DNA of 64,000 nucleotides from Macrolepiota albuminosa (Eukaryota; Basidiomycota; Agaricomycetes; Agaricales; Agaricaceae): the NCBI GenBank assembly GCA_027475525.1, contig JAMWFC010000111.1, positions 496,001 through 560,000 of the forward strand. The letters are read 5' to 3'. Made by a program: the position numbers and the translations under genes. Positions within the stretch are counted from its first letter, which is position 1. Every line of letters begins with the position of its first letter. Below the pieces are notes generated by a model. It was not told where the DNA came from. It did not search any database and was given only the letters and a program-made list of their open reading frames with translations. Below are positions 1 through 10,664 of the stretch, in pieces.

Positions 1-664
1 TACCGAGCGCAAGCGAATGCGCAGACGAAGTGTTCTGTCCCCGTCCCCCACTCTGTCCCCCCGCCGCCTCAGAAATATTCTCCTCTTCCTTCTTAGCCGC
101 ATCAAACTCAGGAATAAACCCCTCAGGGATTCCCTGCCTGAAACTCTGCACTTCATCGCCCGCCCTCATCCCATCGGTCGCGAGGATATACTTCCACCGT
201 TGTATACCCTCGTGTTTCGGGTTCCGGCTTCGCACGAGTGCGATGTGCGCTGACCGACCGGGGTCGTACTCGATACGGATGACATCGTAAATACCTTGCT
301 CTTCACGCACGAAGTCGAGCGTACGTATACGTTGACGGTGTCCGCCACCACGATGTCGTACAGTTATGCGTCCGTACGAGTTACGGCCTCCCTTCTTGCG
401 TTTTGCAATAGTTAGTGCCCGTACCGGACGTCCTTCGTATAAATGCAGATTCAGTGGTCTCTTCAGATGCCGAATACCTGGTGTAATGGGTTTGTATGTT
501 TTGAACAGCGACGTGGACCGCGACAAGGCTTTTTTGATGTCTGTCGTTGAAGTTTTCTTCCTCCGTAATTCTGTAGAATAGCCGCGGAAAAGGGTTTGGG
601 TCCATTGGGATGAGGAGAAACACGTTCTCAGCAGGGCAGCATTGCCCCGCACCAAGGAGAACAT
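1..664 (-). CDS. RML2: Mitochondrial large-subunit ribosomal protein uL2m (RML2), 3' part outside window
   Basis: About 221 N-terminal residues of mitochondrial ribosomal protein L2 are present on the minus strand without introns, starting at ATG 664-662. The first ~30 residues (MFSLVRGNAALLRT...) are basic and hydroxylated like a mitochondrial presequence. Next come family landmarks: KTYKPITPGIRH, RPLNLHLYEGRPVRAL, GGRNSYGRITVRHRGGGHRQ, DVIRIEYDPGRSAHIALV and ILATDGMRAGDEVQS. These match the OB-fold and SH3-like RNA-binding domains of L2, which binds 23S rRNA near the peptidyl transferase centre. The C-terminal segment with the conserved histidine loop would lie left of base 1. The last visible stretch is a Glu/Gly-rich linker. 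The gene is divergent from the esterase at 1472. The frame is open throughout and the identity is firm. Confidence 0.93.
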   Translation of the reverse strand, partial: MFSLVRGNAALLRTCFSSSQWTQTLFRGYSTELRRKKTSTTDIKKALSRSTSLFKTYKPITPGIRHLKRPLNLHLYEGRPVRALTIAKRKKGGRNSYGRITVRHRGGGHRQRIRTLDFVREEQGIYDVIRIEYDPGRSAHIALVRSRNPKHEGIQRWKYILATDGMRAGDEVQSFRQGIPEGFIPEFDAAKKEEENISEAAGGQSGGRGQNTSSAHSLALG

Positions 665-1471
665 GAGAAATTTATGACAAACTCAAAAAAGGAAATTCAT
701 CACCGCCTTTGTTTGGCTCTTTAAGTTGACTCTCCTCAAGGGGCATTTCCTAATCACCACTTACAACCGCCAGCACATGTATTACTCTAACTCTAACGAA
801 TGAAACTTGCGATATCCTCAATATGTCACTAATTTATTGAATGAAGGCCGACTACTGATGGTAGAATGGCGCTGGCTAATTATGGAACAACTTGACTGGA
901 GTTCAGAGTTTTCTACTAAATATCTTCGTTCTCAATGCCTTCAAGAAATTTTCAATTAGTTATACCTAGCAGTGAGTTCTATCTCTTAACTTGCAGTTGA
1001 CTAATGACTGAATATCAAATTAGAGCTGTTTGCCAAGTATAGTGAGTGTGAGCTTGATTTCTACTTTGGAAACCGGTCAATTGACCTACTTTATCTATGA
1101 AACGCATCATACACTCAATCCCTATCATTCATTCGGCACAATGGTATCACAACTCTGTATAGCGGGGGCACATTTTGGGTAGTTGCAAAACCGAGGAAGA
1201 TCCGTGATCAGGGAGCTGCAACACATGATTCAGGGTAGAGCACACCTTTTCCCAGAAAGGTCTCGAAATACCGTTGATGAATGTTTCGAACTCTACGTAG
1301 GCATCGCAAAATCTGGAAAAATCCACCGATTCTGGATTTAGGATGAGCGATTCTACTACCTTCGTAGTTCTGGAATCCACGCTTGCTGATGCATCGAGGT
1401 AAGAGTCCAATCCCTGAAAGTTTATAAGAACGCGATGGACTGTGTTGGGGAGCACCTTCTCAAGGATCGAT
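665..1471. other. Intergenic region between divergent uL2m and esterase genes
   Basis: About 800 bp separate the two start codons. No TE similarity or RNA gene is seen. The left two thirds are A+T-rich. The right third is occupied by a minus-strand open frame described separately. The region should hold both promoters, but no clear core element can be assigned. Confidence 0.5.
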
Positions 1472-1485
1472 ATGAAGCTCTTCAT
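1147..1485 (-). CDS. Hypothetical 112-residue open frame overlapping the esterase start
   Basis: An ATG-initiated frame encodes MKSFISILEKVLPNT..., ending ...CPRYTEL and stop. No family is recognised, and no signal peptide or membrane segment is seen. Its start overlaps the first 14 bases of the esterase coding sequence on the other strand, and its body covers what should be the esterase promoter and 5' UTR. Codon use looks ordinary, but length alone does not prove coding. It may be a chance frame. Confidence 0.2.
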   Translation of the reverse strand: MKSFISILEKVLPNTVHRVLINFQGLDSYLDASASVDSRTTKVVESLILNPESVDFSRFCDAYVEFETFINGISRPFWEKVCSTLNHVLQLPDHGSSSVLQLPKMCPRYTEL

Positions 1486-2587
1486 CGCATTGTGGGTTCT
1501 TCTGCTTGCCTACATCCCCTCCGCCTACTCCTCAAGTGCAAAGGGTCTCAAGGCAAAAAAAATAAAGAATCTAGTTACGTTCGGAGACAGCTATACCGAT
1601 GTTGTCATAACTGGTGATCATGGCGTTTCATGGCCTACTTATGCCGCGGGCTATGCTCAGGTTTCGCTGCATCCTTTTGCACGCGCTGGTGCGACGTGCT
1701 CCAACAACCTTACGTTCCGCCCCTTCCCATCCCTGTTTGAGAGCCAACTTCCCTTGTATCTCTCTGAGAAGAACAATGGGTCGCTTAAGCTTGTCGCGAA
1801 GGAAACACTGTACACACTATGGATCGGGACAAATGACCTTGGGGTCAACTCCCTCATCTCAGGTAGCAACAATGCCTCCCTTGTCGATGTCGCCAATTGC
1901 ATGGTGAATTGGGTCAAGGTGCTGTATGAAAGTGGTGCAAGAAACTTTCTTTTCCAGAATGTAAGTTGGTTTTGTTGATGGAACTGCCCTCTCATTAATT
2001 GCATTCGCTGAAGATGATCCCACTGGAAGATACCCCGCTCTATGCCGCTGACTCGTACCCAAATACTTACTGGACAGCCGAGAGAAACACTACACAGTGG
2101 AACAACTTCATGACTGAGCTCACGTTATCTGGAAACGCTCTTACGAAGCTCTTACTCACAGCCCTCGCGCCTACTCTCCACGGCTCGCATATTGGTAATT
2201 CGAGAGCTTCATTTATAAAGAAAAAGATAGAGTAGCTCATGGTATTTTATAGGTTATTTCGATTCCCATGCACTGTTTGCCGACATGTTTGCACATCCAG
2301 CGCAGTATCTCAATGGAACGGCACCGCTTAATGTTACGGGTGCAATCTCTTCCTGTGTCTTTGAGCTGAACGGGTCGACGGGCGTGTGTACCACAGTCAC
2401 TGACCCCAAGGCTCAAGATAGCTACTTGTGGTGTGTACATTGAATCGTTGGCAGAAAAAACCACAACTCTTTATTCTTCAGGTACGATGAGCTTCATCCC
2501 AGTGAACAGGCCGACAGAGTCGTAGCTAGGGAAATTTCTGCAGTTATTGAGGGCAAAGATAGCAAGTGGACGACATGGTTGAGCTGA
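1472..2587 (+). CDS. Secreted GDSL/SGNH carbohydrate esterase (CE16-like acetylesterase)
   Basis: Four exons (1472-1960, 2014-2194, 2253-2430, 2482-2587) give 317 residues with all GT-AG introns in phase. A signal peptide is clear (MKLFIALWVLLLAYIPSAYS), which is why the ATG at 1472 is preferred over the in-frame one at 1442. Block I FGDSYTD holds the nucleophile Ser, block III has IGTNDLG, and the C-terminal YDELHPS supplies the Asp-x-x-His of the catalytic triad. QNMIPLEDTPLY is typical of fungal CE16 enzymes. These remove acetyl groups from hemicellulose oligosaccharides outside the cell. Several NxT/S sites fit a secreted glycoprotein. The substrate is inferred from the family only. The start codon overlaps an antisense open frame. 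Confidence 0.9.
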
Positions 2588-2820
2588 AGGAGTTGAGCAA
2601 GAAAAATTCGCATGTTAATTCATATTTCTACAATACTAGATTCAATGCATACATAACAACCCAACATGGTAAAAAACGTGAAAGGCACATAGGCATTCTC
2701 ACTCGCCTCTGCATCAACCGCATGAGTTGAATGCCAAACTATCTGAGCTTCTGTCCAGGTTACGCGAATTCCGTTCTAATAAGCAAACGGTAACAGTCCA
2801 AGATAGGAGATCGAGTCGAT
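2588..2820. other. Short convergent intergenic spacer
   Basis: The spacer between the esterase stop and the stop of the next minus-strand gene is 233 bp. It contains A+T-rich runs that could act as 3' processing signals for both genes. Nothing else is seen. Confidence 0.4.
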
Positions 2821-3820
2821 TCACTGTTCCTGGCTTGGACCCGCCTGAAGTGTGGTAAAATCCAGTTTCTTCGGCATAATCCTACCCCTTTCATCTTCAT
2901 TGTCATCTTCGCTGCCAGACCCGCTGACAGAAACTGATCTTCTCCTCTTCCCATTTTGTAACTCTTTCTCCAAGGTCTTCCCCGTAAGCCGTGCTCTGGA
3001 CTTCCGCGGTGCCATAGGAAAAAGAACCTTTGGTACACATTGTGAGTCGGGTGAGTAATCCGGATGCTCGAGAGGCAGGCGAGAACGTGCGGAGGGAGAA
3101 CGTGGCCGGTTACGTTCATGATCATACAGGGGGTTCGGAAAAGTACCGCGTACGCCCCGGCTGTACGAAAACGAGAAAATCAAAATGCGCAAAAAGTAAC
3201 ATTGGGAGAGATACATACAAAACGTAAGTAACCGTGGGCTGCTCTTGGTATCGAGGAGTATGAGGCGACAAGCTGGGTGTAGGACTAGCGCTGTCCTCGA
3301 TGACGGACGCGGGTGACACGAGGAAGGGGTTGTTGGGCGAGTCACGCACGGGTATACTGCGTTTTGGGCGCTGAGATTTGGGAGTGGTAGGTGGTACAGC
3401 TGTGACGGGCTTGCGATTGGACGGCGGAGGCGACACGGGCGCGGAACCAACACTCCTAGTCGACGCCACTGGTGCTAGCCGTCGATAGATAAGACCTGGA
3501 GGCACATGCTTGATCGAGGCTGTAACAGTGGTAGGCACATCACCGTCAGATTTGCTGAGCCAGAAGGCATCCTCTTCAGCATCAGCACTCTTACTGGAGC
3601 TGATGCGTTGTTTCTTGTTCTTATTGTGAGGTTTCTCTGACTCTGCCTCACTGGCGGAGGTGTTATCAGGATCTGTGTCTGAATCGTCGCCCCTGAGGCT
3701 GCGAGTGGCGTGTTTTCGTTTATGATGAGTTCGGGGAGGGGTAGGGAGCGATGCCACGGATGCAGAACGCTTGAGAGGCCGTGGAACGGGCGGAAGAGGG
3801 TCTGGAGAAAAGTCGAGCAT
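2821..3820 (-). CDS. Unrecognised Ser/Pro-rich, probably nuclear protein
   Basis: Two exons (3820-3219 and 3160-2821) with a 58-bp GT-AG intron (donor GTATGT) give 313 residues from the ATG at 3820. The protein is rich in Ser, Pro, Lys and Arg. Basic clusters KRKHATR and RPKRSIPV look like nuclear localisation signals. There is an acidic stretch near residue 55, many SP/TP sites, a motif SPNNPFLVSP, and a split motif PTVTYVFRG formed exactly across the splice junction. The C-terminus has basic KRRRSVSVSGS followed by an acidic EDDNEDE run. I do not recognise the family. It looks mostly disordered, like a phosphoregulated nuclear factor, but function is unknown. It is divergent from phosphofructokinase with only ~250 bp between starts. 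Confidence 0.75.
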
Positions 3821-4066
3821 CGCGGTGGGGCGCGAGCGGCAGTTACGTGTTTTTGGAATAGTGAAGTGTGTCGCTGGTGTCAGAATTGGAAATAGAAAAG
3901 AATGGTGGCGCAAACTAATAGTAAGAAAGAGAAGTCAATGTTCTTGTTTCTGTCAATGCCGCAACCACAATAGCCACTACAAATACGCGCAAATACCACG
4001 TGACACGTATCACTGCGTCATGCATGCTTAAGCGTTCGCGCCTCGAGTAGCTCTGACGCATCCAAA
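3821..4066. promoter_or_regulatory. Short bidirectional promoter region
   Basis: Only 246 bp separate the divergent start codons of the unknown nuclear protein and phosphofructokinase, so both promoters must lie here. CACGTG at about 3997-4002 is a perfect E-box (CACGTG class, bound by basic helix-loop-helix factors in fungi). No TATA box is obvious. The regulatory reading is inference. Confidence 0.45.
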
Positions 4067-7053
4067 ATGAAAATCGCAATCCTCACCTCTGGAGGAGACA
4101 GTGCAGGAATGAATGCTGTCGTCCGGACAGTAGTCAAGACAGGCATTCTAAAGTATACTTTTCTGTCGTTTCTCGTCCGTAATTGACGCGTGTCATCTCA
4201 TGCAGGGGTTGTGAAATGTGGGTTGTACGTGAGGGTTATGAAGGTCTTGTCCGAGGAAACACAGAATATTATGCTCAAACACGCGAGGGATGTCCTACCA
4301 CTGCTGTTTCTGTCTCTGGAGACAATTTCTTGAACAATCTCAGATTCGGCGATGGTAACTTGTTGAGGAATGGAGCTTGTGACCAAACGGGCGGAAGGAC
4401 TCTCTCTGGTCGCTACATTGTGCGGGTGGGCTTTGATGATGTACGGGGGTGGTTTGCGGAAGTAAGCTTCACGTTCGTTGTCTTGTGTTTTCTTTTGATT
4501 TTCGACGACTTAGGGAGGTACTCTCATTGGAACAGCGCGATCAAAGGAGTTCCGTACACATGAGGGTCGATTAACTGCTGCCTACAACCTTATCAAAGAA
4601 GGCATTGACGCATTGGTCGTTTGTGGAGGAGATGGGTCCCTAACAGGCGCTGATGTCTTCAGAGCCGAATGGCCTTCTCTTGTCGCTGAGCTCCGTGTAC
4701 AATGTCTGTTTCATTAACCACATTCGACTATAAATCGCTCATGGCTGACCGCAGAAATCTGTAGCGAGAATCACTGAAACTCAAGCACAGGAGCATGCGC
4801 ACCTCAAGATTGTCGGCCTTGTTGGATCCATTGACAATGATATGTCGATGACAGACATGACTATTGGCGCCCCAACAGCTTTACATCGCATCTGCGAAGC
4901 GATGGATAATATTAACTCAACAGCCATCAGTCACTCTCGCGCCTTCGTTCTTGAAGTCATGGGAAGGCATTGCGGCTGGCTGGCACTTCTTGCTGGTGTT
5001 GCGTGAGCCTCTTTTTTACCCTCCAGCTGAAATGGTAACCAATGATGAATATACAGCGGTGGTGCAGATTTCATCTTTATTCCCGAAAGACCCCCGAAAA
5101 CTATGCCCTGGGAAGATGAGATGTGCTCTGCTATTCAGCGCGTAAGTACCTACCTCGCTCACAAAGTGAAAAATATCAATTCATAGTTCAGCACCGCGAA
5201 ATTGGCAAGCGCAAGACGATTGTGATTGTTGCCGAAGGTGCTATTGATATTGAACTAAACCCTATAAAAGCGGAATATGTCAAAGAAGTCCTCTCAACAC
5301 GTCTCGGACTCGACACACGAGTGACAACCTTGGGTCATACTCAAAGAGGTGGACGACCATGCGCCTGGGATCGTATTCTGGTTCGTTGAGAATGATTAAA
5401 TCCGCTCTGACACTTATCCTTTTCTCAGCCCACACTTCAAGGCGTAGAAGCAGTTAAAGCGTTATTAGAGTCTACACCAGAAACCCCGTCATATATGATT
5501 GGTACGCAAGAAAATAAAATCATACGAGTTCCTTTGATGGAGGCTGTTCAAATGGTAGTCAGCTTCCGTTCAGTTTTTAGCAACGCAACATTCATTTCTC
5601 TTACAGACGAGGGCTGTGGCGCAAGCCGTTAGCGACAGGGATTTTGAAAAGGCTATGTCTTTGAGGGATCCAGAATTCGTTGAGAGCTTGGATGGTTTCA
5701 TGACAACTTCGGTCCTAGTGAATGAGCCTTCCCTTCCCGAAGAAAAGGTAAGCCTGGAATGCTGTTATTTGTCAATCATCTTATCCAATACACCCTGAGC
5801 GTCTCCGCGTGGCCATTATGCAGTAAGTTGGAACAGTGTTGATGAATTGCATATCTGATGTATCCATAGCATGGGTGCACCAGCTGGTGGAATGAATGCA
5901 GCAACTCGTGCTGCCGTTCGTTACTGTCTTCAGCAAGGCCACACTCCACTTGCAGTTCAGAACGGATTCCCTGGCCTTCTTGACGACAACGTCATCAAAC
6001 TTTCGTGGCTCGGTGTTGATTCCTGGATGGCCCGAGGAGGTTCAGAGCTTGGTACCAACAGGACTCTACCATCTATCGATCTCGGAGCTGTTGCGTCAAC
6101 TTTTCAAAAGTTTAGCTTTGATGCTTTGATGATGATTGGCGGGTTTGAGGCTTTCCACGCCTTGCTCATTTTGGAGGAAGGCAGGAAGCATTACCCTGCG
6201 TTCCACATCCCAATGGTACACTTACCTGCGACGATCAGCAACAATGTACCTATAACCGAGTTCAGCCTCGGTAGTGACACGAGTCTGAATGCTTTGGTTG
6301 ATGCTTGTGACGCCATCAAACAGAGTGCTAGTGCATCGAGAAATCGTGTGTTTGTTGTCGAGACTCAAGGAGGTAAGTGTGGCTACATTGCTACTATGGG
6401 AGCTTTGGCCGTGAGTGAAGAAGCTCGATGTCTTCGCCTTGAAATTGACCAACTATGTAGACCGGTGCTTCTCTTGTCTACGTACCTGAGACCGGAATCA
6501 CTCTGGATATGTTGCGCAGAGATGTCAAGTTTCTTAAGACGAGGTATAATCTTGACGAGAAGGGCAAAAGTGAGGGGCGTCTCGTCATTCGGTATGTCAG
6601 GAGCACTTTAAAACCTCTTCTATCTACCTCATGTCTCACATTTTCAGGAATGAGGTCGCTTCATCAGTTTATACAACTGAGGTGCTTACCAACATGTTCA
6701 AGGAGGAGGGCGCTTCCTTATTCGATGCTCGTTCTGCATCGCTTGGACACACCTTGCAAGGCGGCGTTCCATCACCGATGGATAGGGCGCGCGCTGTGCG
6801 GTTGTCACTCAAGTGCATGTCGTTTATTGAGCGGCACCATGCTTTACTCCAAGCACAGTCCGCAAGAACGAGACAGGCATCCGGTGATAGTGCTGCTGTC
6901 ATCACGATACAGTCCAGCTCTATCAAATGGGTCCCAGTGCAAGACATGGTGAAGCATGCTGACATGAAGAACAGAAGAGGAAAAGAATCGTGGTGGGAGG
7001 GAGTGACCGAAATTGTAGAGGCCTTGGTGGGCCGTCCGGCACTGAATAAATAG
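4067..7053 (+). CDS. PFK1: ATP-dependent 6-phosphofructokinase, eukaryotic duplicated type
   Basis: Twelve exons give 804 residues: 4067-4152, 4206-4461, 4514-4696, 4755-5002, 5057-5141, 5192-5380, 5429-5554, 5607-5747, 5800-5822 (23 nt), 5870-6410, 6461-6591 and 6648-7053. All phases close. The enzyme phosphorylates fructose 6-phosphate, the committed step of glycolysis, in the cytosol. The N-terminal half is catalytic: [26 protein letters not shown] (about 150-158), [10 protein letters not shown] (about 197-206) with the catalytic Asp, and [13 protein letters not shown]. The C-terminal half repeats the fold with changed residues ([35 protein letters not shown]), as in the regulatory half that binds fructose 2,6-bisphosphate. 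Length fits fungal subunits. The exon 3 donor (GTACAA) is weak and is the least certain junction. Confidence 0.93.
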
Positions 7054-8660
7054 ACTTAGAAACTGTAATCTCACAATTTTTTTTTCAGCGACACTAGGTA
7101 CATTCCCATCGGTCTTACATTATAATCCTTGCAGCCATAATCATTAAGTCAAAGCGTTTGGCTTCTCAATGCCTGAGTCCCTTGCACTATTTTTTCTAAT
7201 CGGTTTTGCCTTGCATCTATGTACATATTTAATTATATAAGGGTATTTCTGAACTGAATTTTGTTACAAGCCTCTTTTCAGGGTCAAAAGCCAGAACTCC
7301 ATGAAATCTATCATGTTTACAACGTCTATCGGTATAGAATGGTGTGATACAGCGCAAGATGAAGAAATGTCATTGGAGGGACAATGAATAGCAATAAAGA
7401 TACAATCAAGTGTTAAAGAGAAACAGTAAGGACGGGCAGCAGAACAAATAGTTTGAGGTATTTTGAAAGTAAATCATGACATCGAAAGAGTAGTCATTGC
7501 CGCCGAAAAGCTGACTGTAAGCATACACTATAGGAAAGGAGACGGAAGGGGAAGATCAAGTGATCTGGAGAATGATGTTTCTTCCAAAGGGAAAAGGCAT
7601 TGATCCCAGGTCAGAACCAATTGTCATCTAAAGTATCAAAACTAGGGTATGTGGGTAGCAGAAAGGTCATCAGAGAGGGGCTCTGATGCGGGGACGAAGG
7701 AAGAAAATGGATCAACCTCTGCGATTGTAGGTGATGTGGCGCCATGGCTGTTTTATACATGCCTTGCCTTTAACAGTCTTTCTGTTCGGGACATGGGTGT
7801 TTCCATTCCTGTGTCAAGTCAAGCATCTAGGATCTGCTGTGCGACAATCGCAGTCCAGGCAGGCATGATGAGGCTTTTCGCCAGTGCTGCAGAGATTTCG
7901 TGGTTGACGAAGACTCAAGGAAAAGACGATGCTTACTGTGAGTTCAAGTCGTTTCAAAGCCAGCTCGCAAGAAGAGAGAATCAACATGCACAACGGTATT
8001 GATACGCAGGTCTCGAAACTGAGACGTAGCCTGAGAGAACTAAAAGAAATATATTGGTTCTACGTACGACACGTATAGCTGAAACGGCAAGCTGATATGT
8101 GCGGGTTTAAAACTGTAGACTCGACGTACCTCAGAAATAAGCCACTACTCCAAAACGGCCCGACGACGTCCGGGTACGCGAAACAGCGAGGCAACAGCCG
8201 CAAGGTTGGATAAGATAAAGATCTCGGAGGGTATCCGAGATCAATCTAATCAAACCGATCACGCATCAGTCAATCCTGCCGACACCTCACCTTCCACAAA
8301 GATAGTACTCCTCTGTTACTTCTGCCACGCGTACAAAGAACGACGAGCCGCACAACGTGTACACCGGCAACCAGGGAGAGGAAAAGACGACGAGACAAGA
8401 GAGGAAAGTGGAGTAGCCAGGCTACGGAGGAGGGTTTAGCCGGAAAAAGGTGTGACTACGTGCACCAAGAAACGGAGAAACCAATGCTTGGTAATGCAAT
8501 AACCGACTGGTAATGCCACGAACCGGCATCGAAACACGCGAAGAATATGATGGTCCGTGCGTAGAAGACTAGGTATAAGAAGGATGGGATTTTGGGGGAG
8601 TCGGGCAAGCAATTGCATTGCCACAGCTCGGAATCCTCTTAGGCTATGAGCAGTACAGTA
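7054..8660. other. 1.6-kb intergenic region, no gene supported
   Basis: No protein family, RNA gene or clear TE was found on either strand. Three open frames of 60-117 codons (7649-8002 +, 8206-8439 +, 8436-8624 -) have no recognisable content and no splice extension. A perfect inverted repeat with 9-bp arms (GATCTCGGA at 8220-8228, TCCGAGATC at 8234-8242, 5-base loop) is the only structure noticed. The PFK 3' UTR should occupy the left end. Confidence 0.4.
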
Positions 8661-8876
8661 GCTTCGGGTTTAGTAATAATACTTTATTGACCCATTTTTG
8701 AGCGTGCATTATGTGACATTCTAAATAAATCAATTAAAAACTTATAACACTTTACAATGTGTTCGCGCGTGTAACTAAAACCACCAGAACTTCATGAATT
8801 GAAGTTTTACATTTTAATTTAAGTTTTGCCCAATTCCATTTGAGCAACTTATAATAAATTAAAACTTTCATTTTGC

Positions 8877-9248
8877 ATCATCTGGAGCCCACCATGAGGG
8901 GGCTTTTGTTGCACAAACAATCACTTTGTTGGATCTCCATTTGGAGTCCAACCCACTAAAAGAAACATTAGTTTTGCACTGCCAGGTTCTTGGCCTGGCA
9001 CATCTAAGGTTACTCAACCAAGGGTGAAAAACTCTATTTTTCCTAGAAGAAGAAAGACTTGTGCATTTTCTAAGGGCATAGTTCCAATTCCTTCAGACCC
9101 AGACATTGTACTTCATAAACAAAAACTTCAGACTGAGAAGTGCGTATTTACACCACCAAAAACTAAGTTTTCATTTACTGAGCCAACAAGCTTGACCAGT
9201 ATTATAGAGCAAACATCCAGATACAAAATGCCTCTGCCTGACAGCAGG
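8877..9248 (+). repeat. Left arm of large inverted repeat (gag N-terminal coding)
   Basis: This arm pairs with 9339-9711 across a 90-bp spacer. I counted roughly fifteen differences over ~370 aligned bases, nearly all C/T or G/A transitions. It encodes the start of a gag-like protein on the plus strand, with motifs KVTQPRVKNSIFPRRRKTC and SLTSIIEQTSRYKMPLPDSR. Confidence 0.8.
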
Positions 9249-9338
9249 CTGGATACCTGCATGTTCAAACAGTGACTGCATCCTTTGTAGAAAACAGTAA
9301 ACCTCTGCAGGCTCACTGTGTCTAAAGTGAGGTGCATC

Positions 9339-9711
9339 CCTGCTGTCAGGCAGAGGCATTTTGTATCTGGATGTTTGCTCTATAATACTGGTCAAGCTTG
9401 TTGGCTCAGTAAGTGAAGACTTAGTTTTTGGTGGTGTAGACATGCACTTCTCAGTCCGAAGTTTTCATTTATGAAGTACAATGTCTGGGTCTGAAAGAAT
9501 TGGAACTGTGCCCTTAGAGGATGCACAAGTCTTTCTTCTTCTAGGAAAAATAGAGTTTTTCATCCTTGGTTGAGTAACCTTAGGTGTGCCAGGCCAAGAA
9601 CCTGGCAGTGCAAAACTAATGTTTCTTTTAGTGGGGTTGGACTCCAAATGGAGATCCAACAAAGTGATTGTTTGTGCAACAAAAGCCCCCTCATGGTGGG
9701 CTCCAGATGAT
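9339..9711 (-). repeat. Right arm of large inverted repeat
   Basis: This is the minus-strand counterpart of 8877-9248 and encodes the same gag N-terminus. Reading on through the spacer, the minus frame continues as DAPHFRHSEPAEVYCFLQRM, which resembles the start of the capsid-like region in basidiomycete gag proteins. It then runs into the opposite arm and becomes meaningless, so the element is cut at the palindrome centre. Confidence 0.8.
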
Positions 9712-9759
9712 GTGAAATGGGGTAATTTACTCTATATAAAGTTGTCCAAAATGGAATTT

Positions 9760-10165
9760 GAACTAAACTTTATTTTATTTCAGCTTTTCCAATCTCACAG
9801 AGTACATGGAGCAGATTTACACACACACACACTTTGTAAAAGTAGCTTATAAATTTTAATTGATTTTATTTGAATGAGAACTTAGTTCACACTTGAAATG
9901 GGCACAAATGAGTATTATTACTAATGCCCAAAGCAACTCATTTGCTATGGCTCAGAGTCTCTAGGGTGGATGTCTTAGGCCTAAGAGCATCTTAGTTGAC
10001 TTTGGGCATTAGTAATAATACTCATTTGGAGTGTGAACTAAGTTCTCATTCAAATAAAATCAATTAAAAATTATAAGCTACTTTTACAATGTGCATGTGC
10101 ATGTTACTCTGCCCCACATACTCTGTGAGATTGGGAAAGTTGAAATAAAATAAAGTAAAAGCCTT
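9760..10165. repeat. Second palindrome inside the right LTR-like part
   Basis: Sequence at about 9770-9945 (TTTATTTTATTTCAGC..., then AGTATTATTACTAATGCCC) reappears in reverse complement at about 9995-10155. The centre lies near 9960-9990. A (CA)n run at 9820-9831 sits in the left arm. Arms are imperfect. Confidence 0.6.
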
Positions 10166-10664
10166 AAAGGGAAATTTTCGAAGACAATGGCCAAATTTTC
10201 TGGTCATGCATAGTTGCAATAACTGTCCCAGCAACGGTGTCCAGGTCTTCTTGTCCTCCTAATGTTATACGAAGAGGTGAGAGCGCAACAGCTCTCAGTA
10301 TATAACATGTCCAGCCTCATAGAGATGGACCAGGAGATTTCTTGATGAGTCTGGAGAGAAAAATGCCGTAATGTGGATCAGCGATCAGATCAACCCAAAA
10401 ACGCCTGCAGAGACCCACTTGACATTCAGACAATGGTTGCATGTATCTGCTTTGTACAGAAATGAACTTTGACAAGATAGAGCATATGATTTTTGCATCT
10501 GCACCCTCTTCCTAATCAGCTTTCCAACAGTCTCGTCCAAAGGAAAACAAGTAACGCCACGAATTCCACTCAGTAGAGCAGCACCCCAATATGCAAAGAA
10601 AATCATAGTCAATTGAGTGTTCGACTGGATGAGATACAGGGCAATTAAGAATGTCTAGTGTCAG
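10166..10664. other. Intergenic spacer 3' of the P450 gene
   Basis: No gene is supported. The 3' UTR of the P450 gene should lie at its right end. A minus-strand open frame (10385-10612) has no recognisable content. Confidence 0.35.

Larger units (their letters stand above)
8661..10165. mobile_element. Two facing, truncated LTR-retroelement 5' ends forming a palindrome
   Basis: The left half reads as LTR-like A+T-rich sequence (8661-8880) followed by leader and gag sequence running to 9248. The right half is the same layout on the minus strand, from ~10165 down to 9339. The two inner arms (8877-9248 and 9339-9711) are near-identical inverted copies. The outer LTR-like parts are clearly more diverged but still related, for example the shared CAATTAAAAA...TTTACAATGTG near 8735-8760 and 10065-10100. 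A block starting TGGAGCCCACC directly after each LTR-like part could be a primer-binding site. No pol sequence remains. Confidence 0.6.

Noticed and set aside
8206..8624. Possible small genes in the 8.2-8.6 kb spacer
   Set aside because: No family, no splice extension and no conserved motif; short frames are expected by chance.
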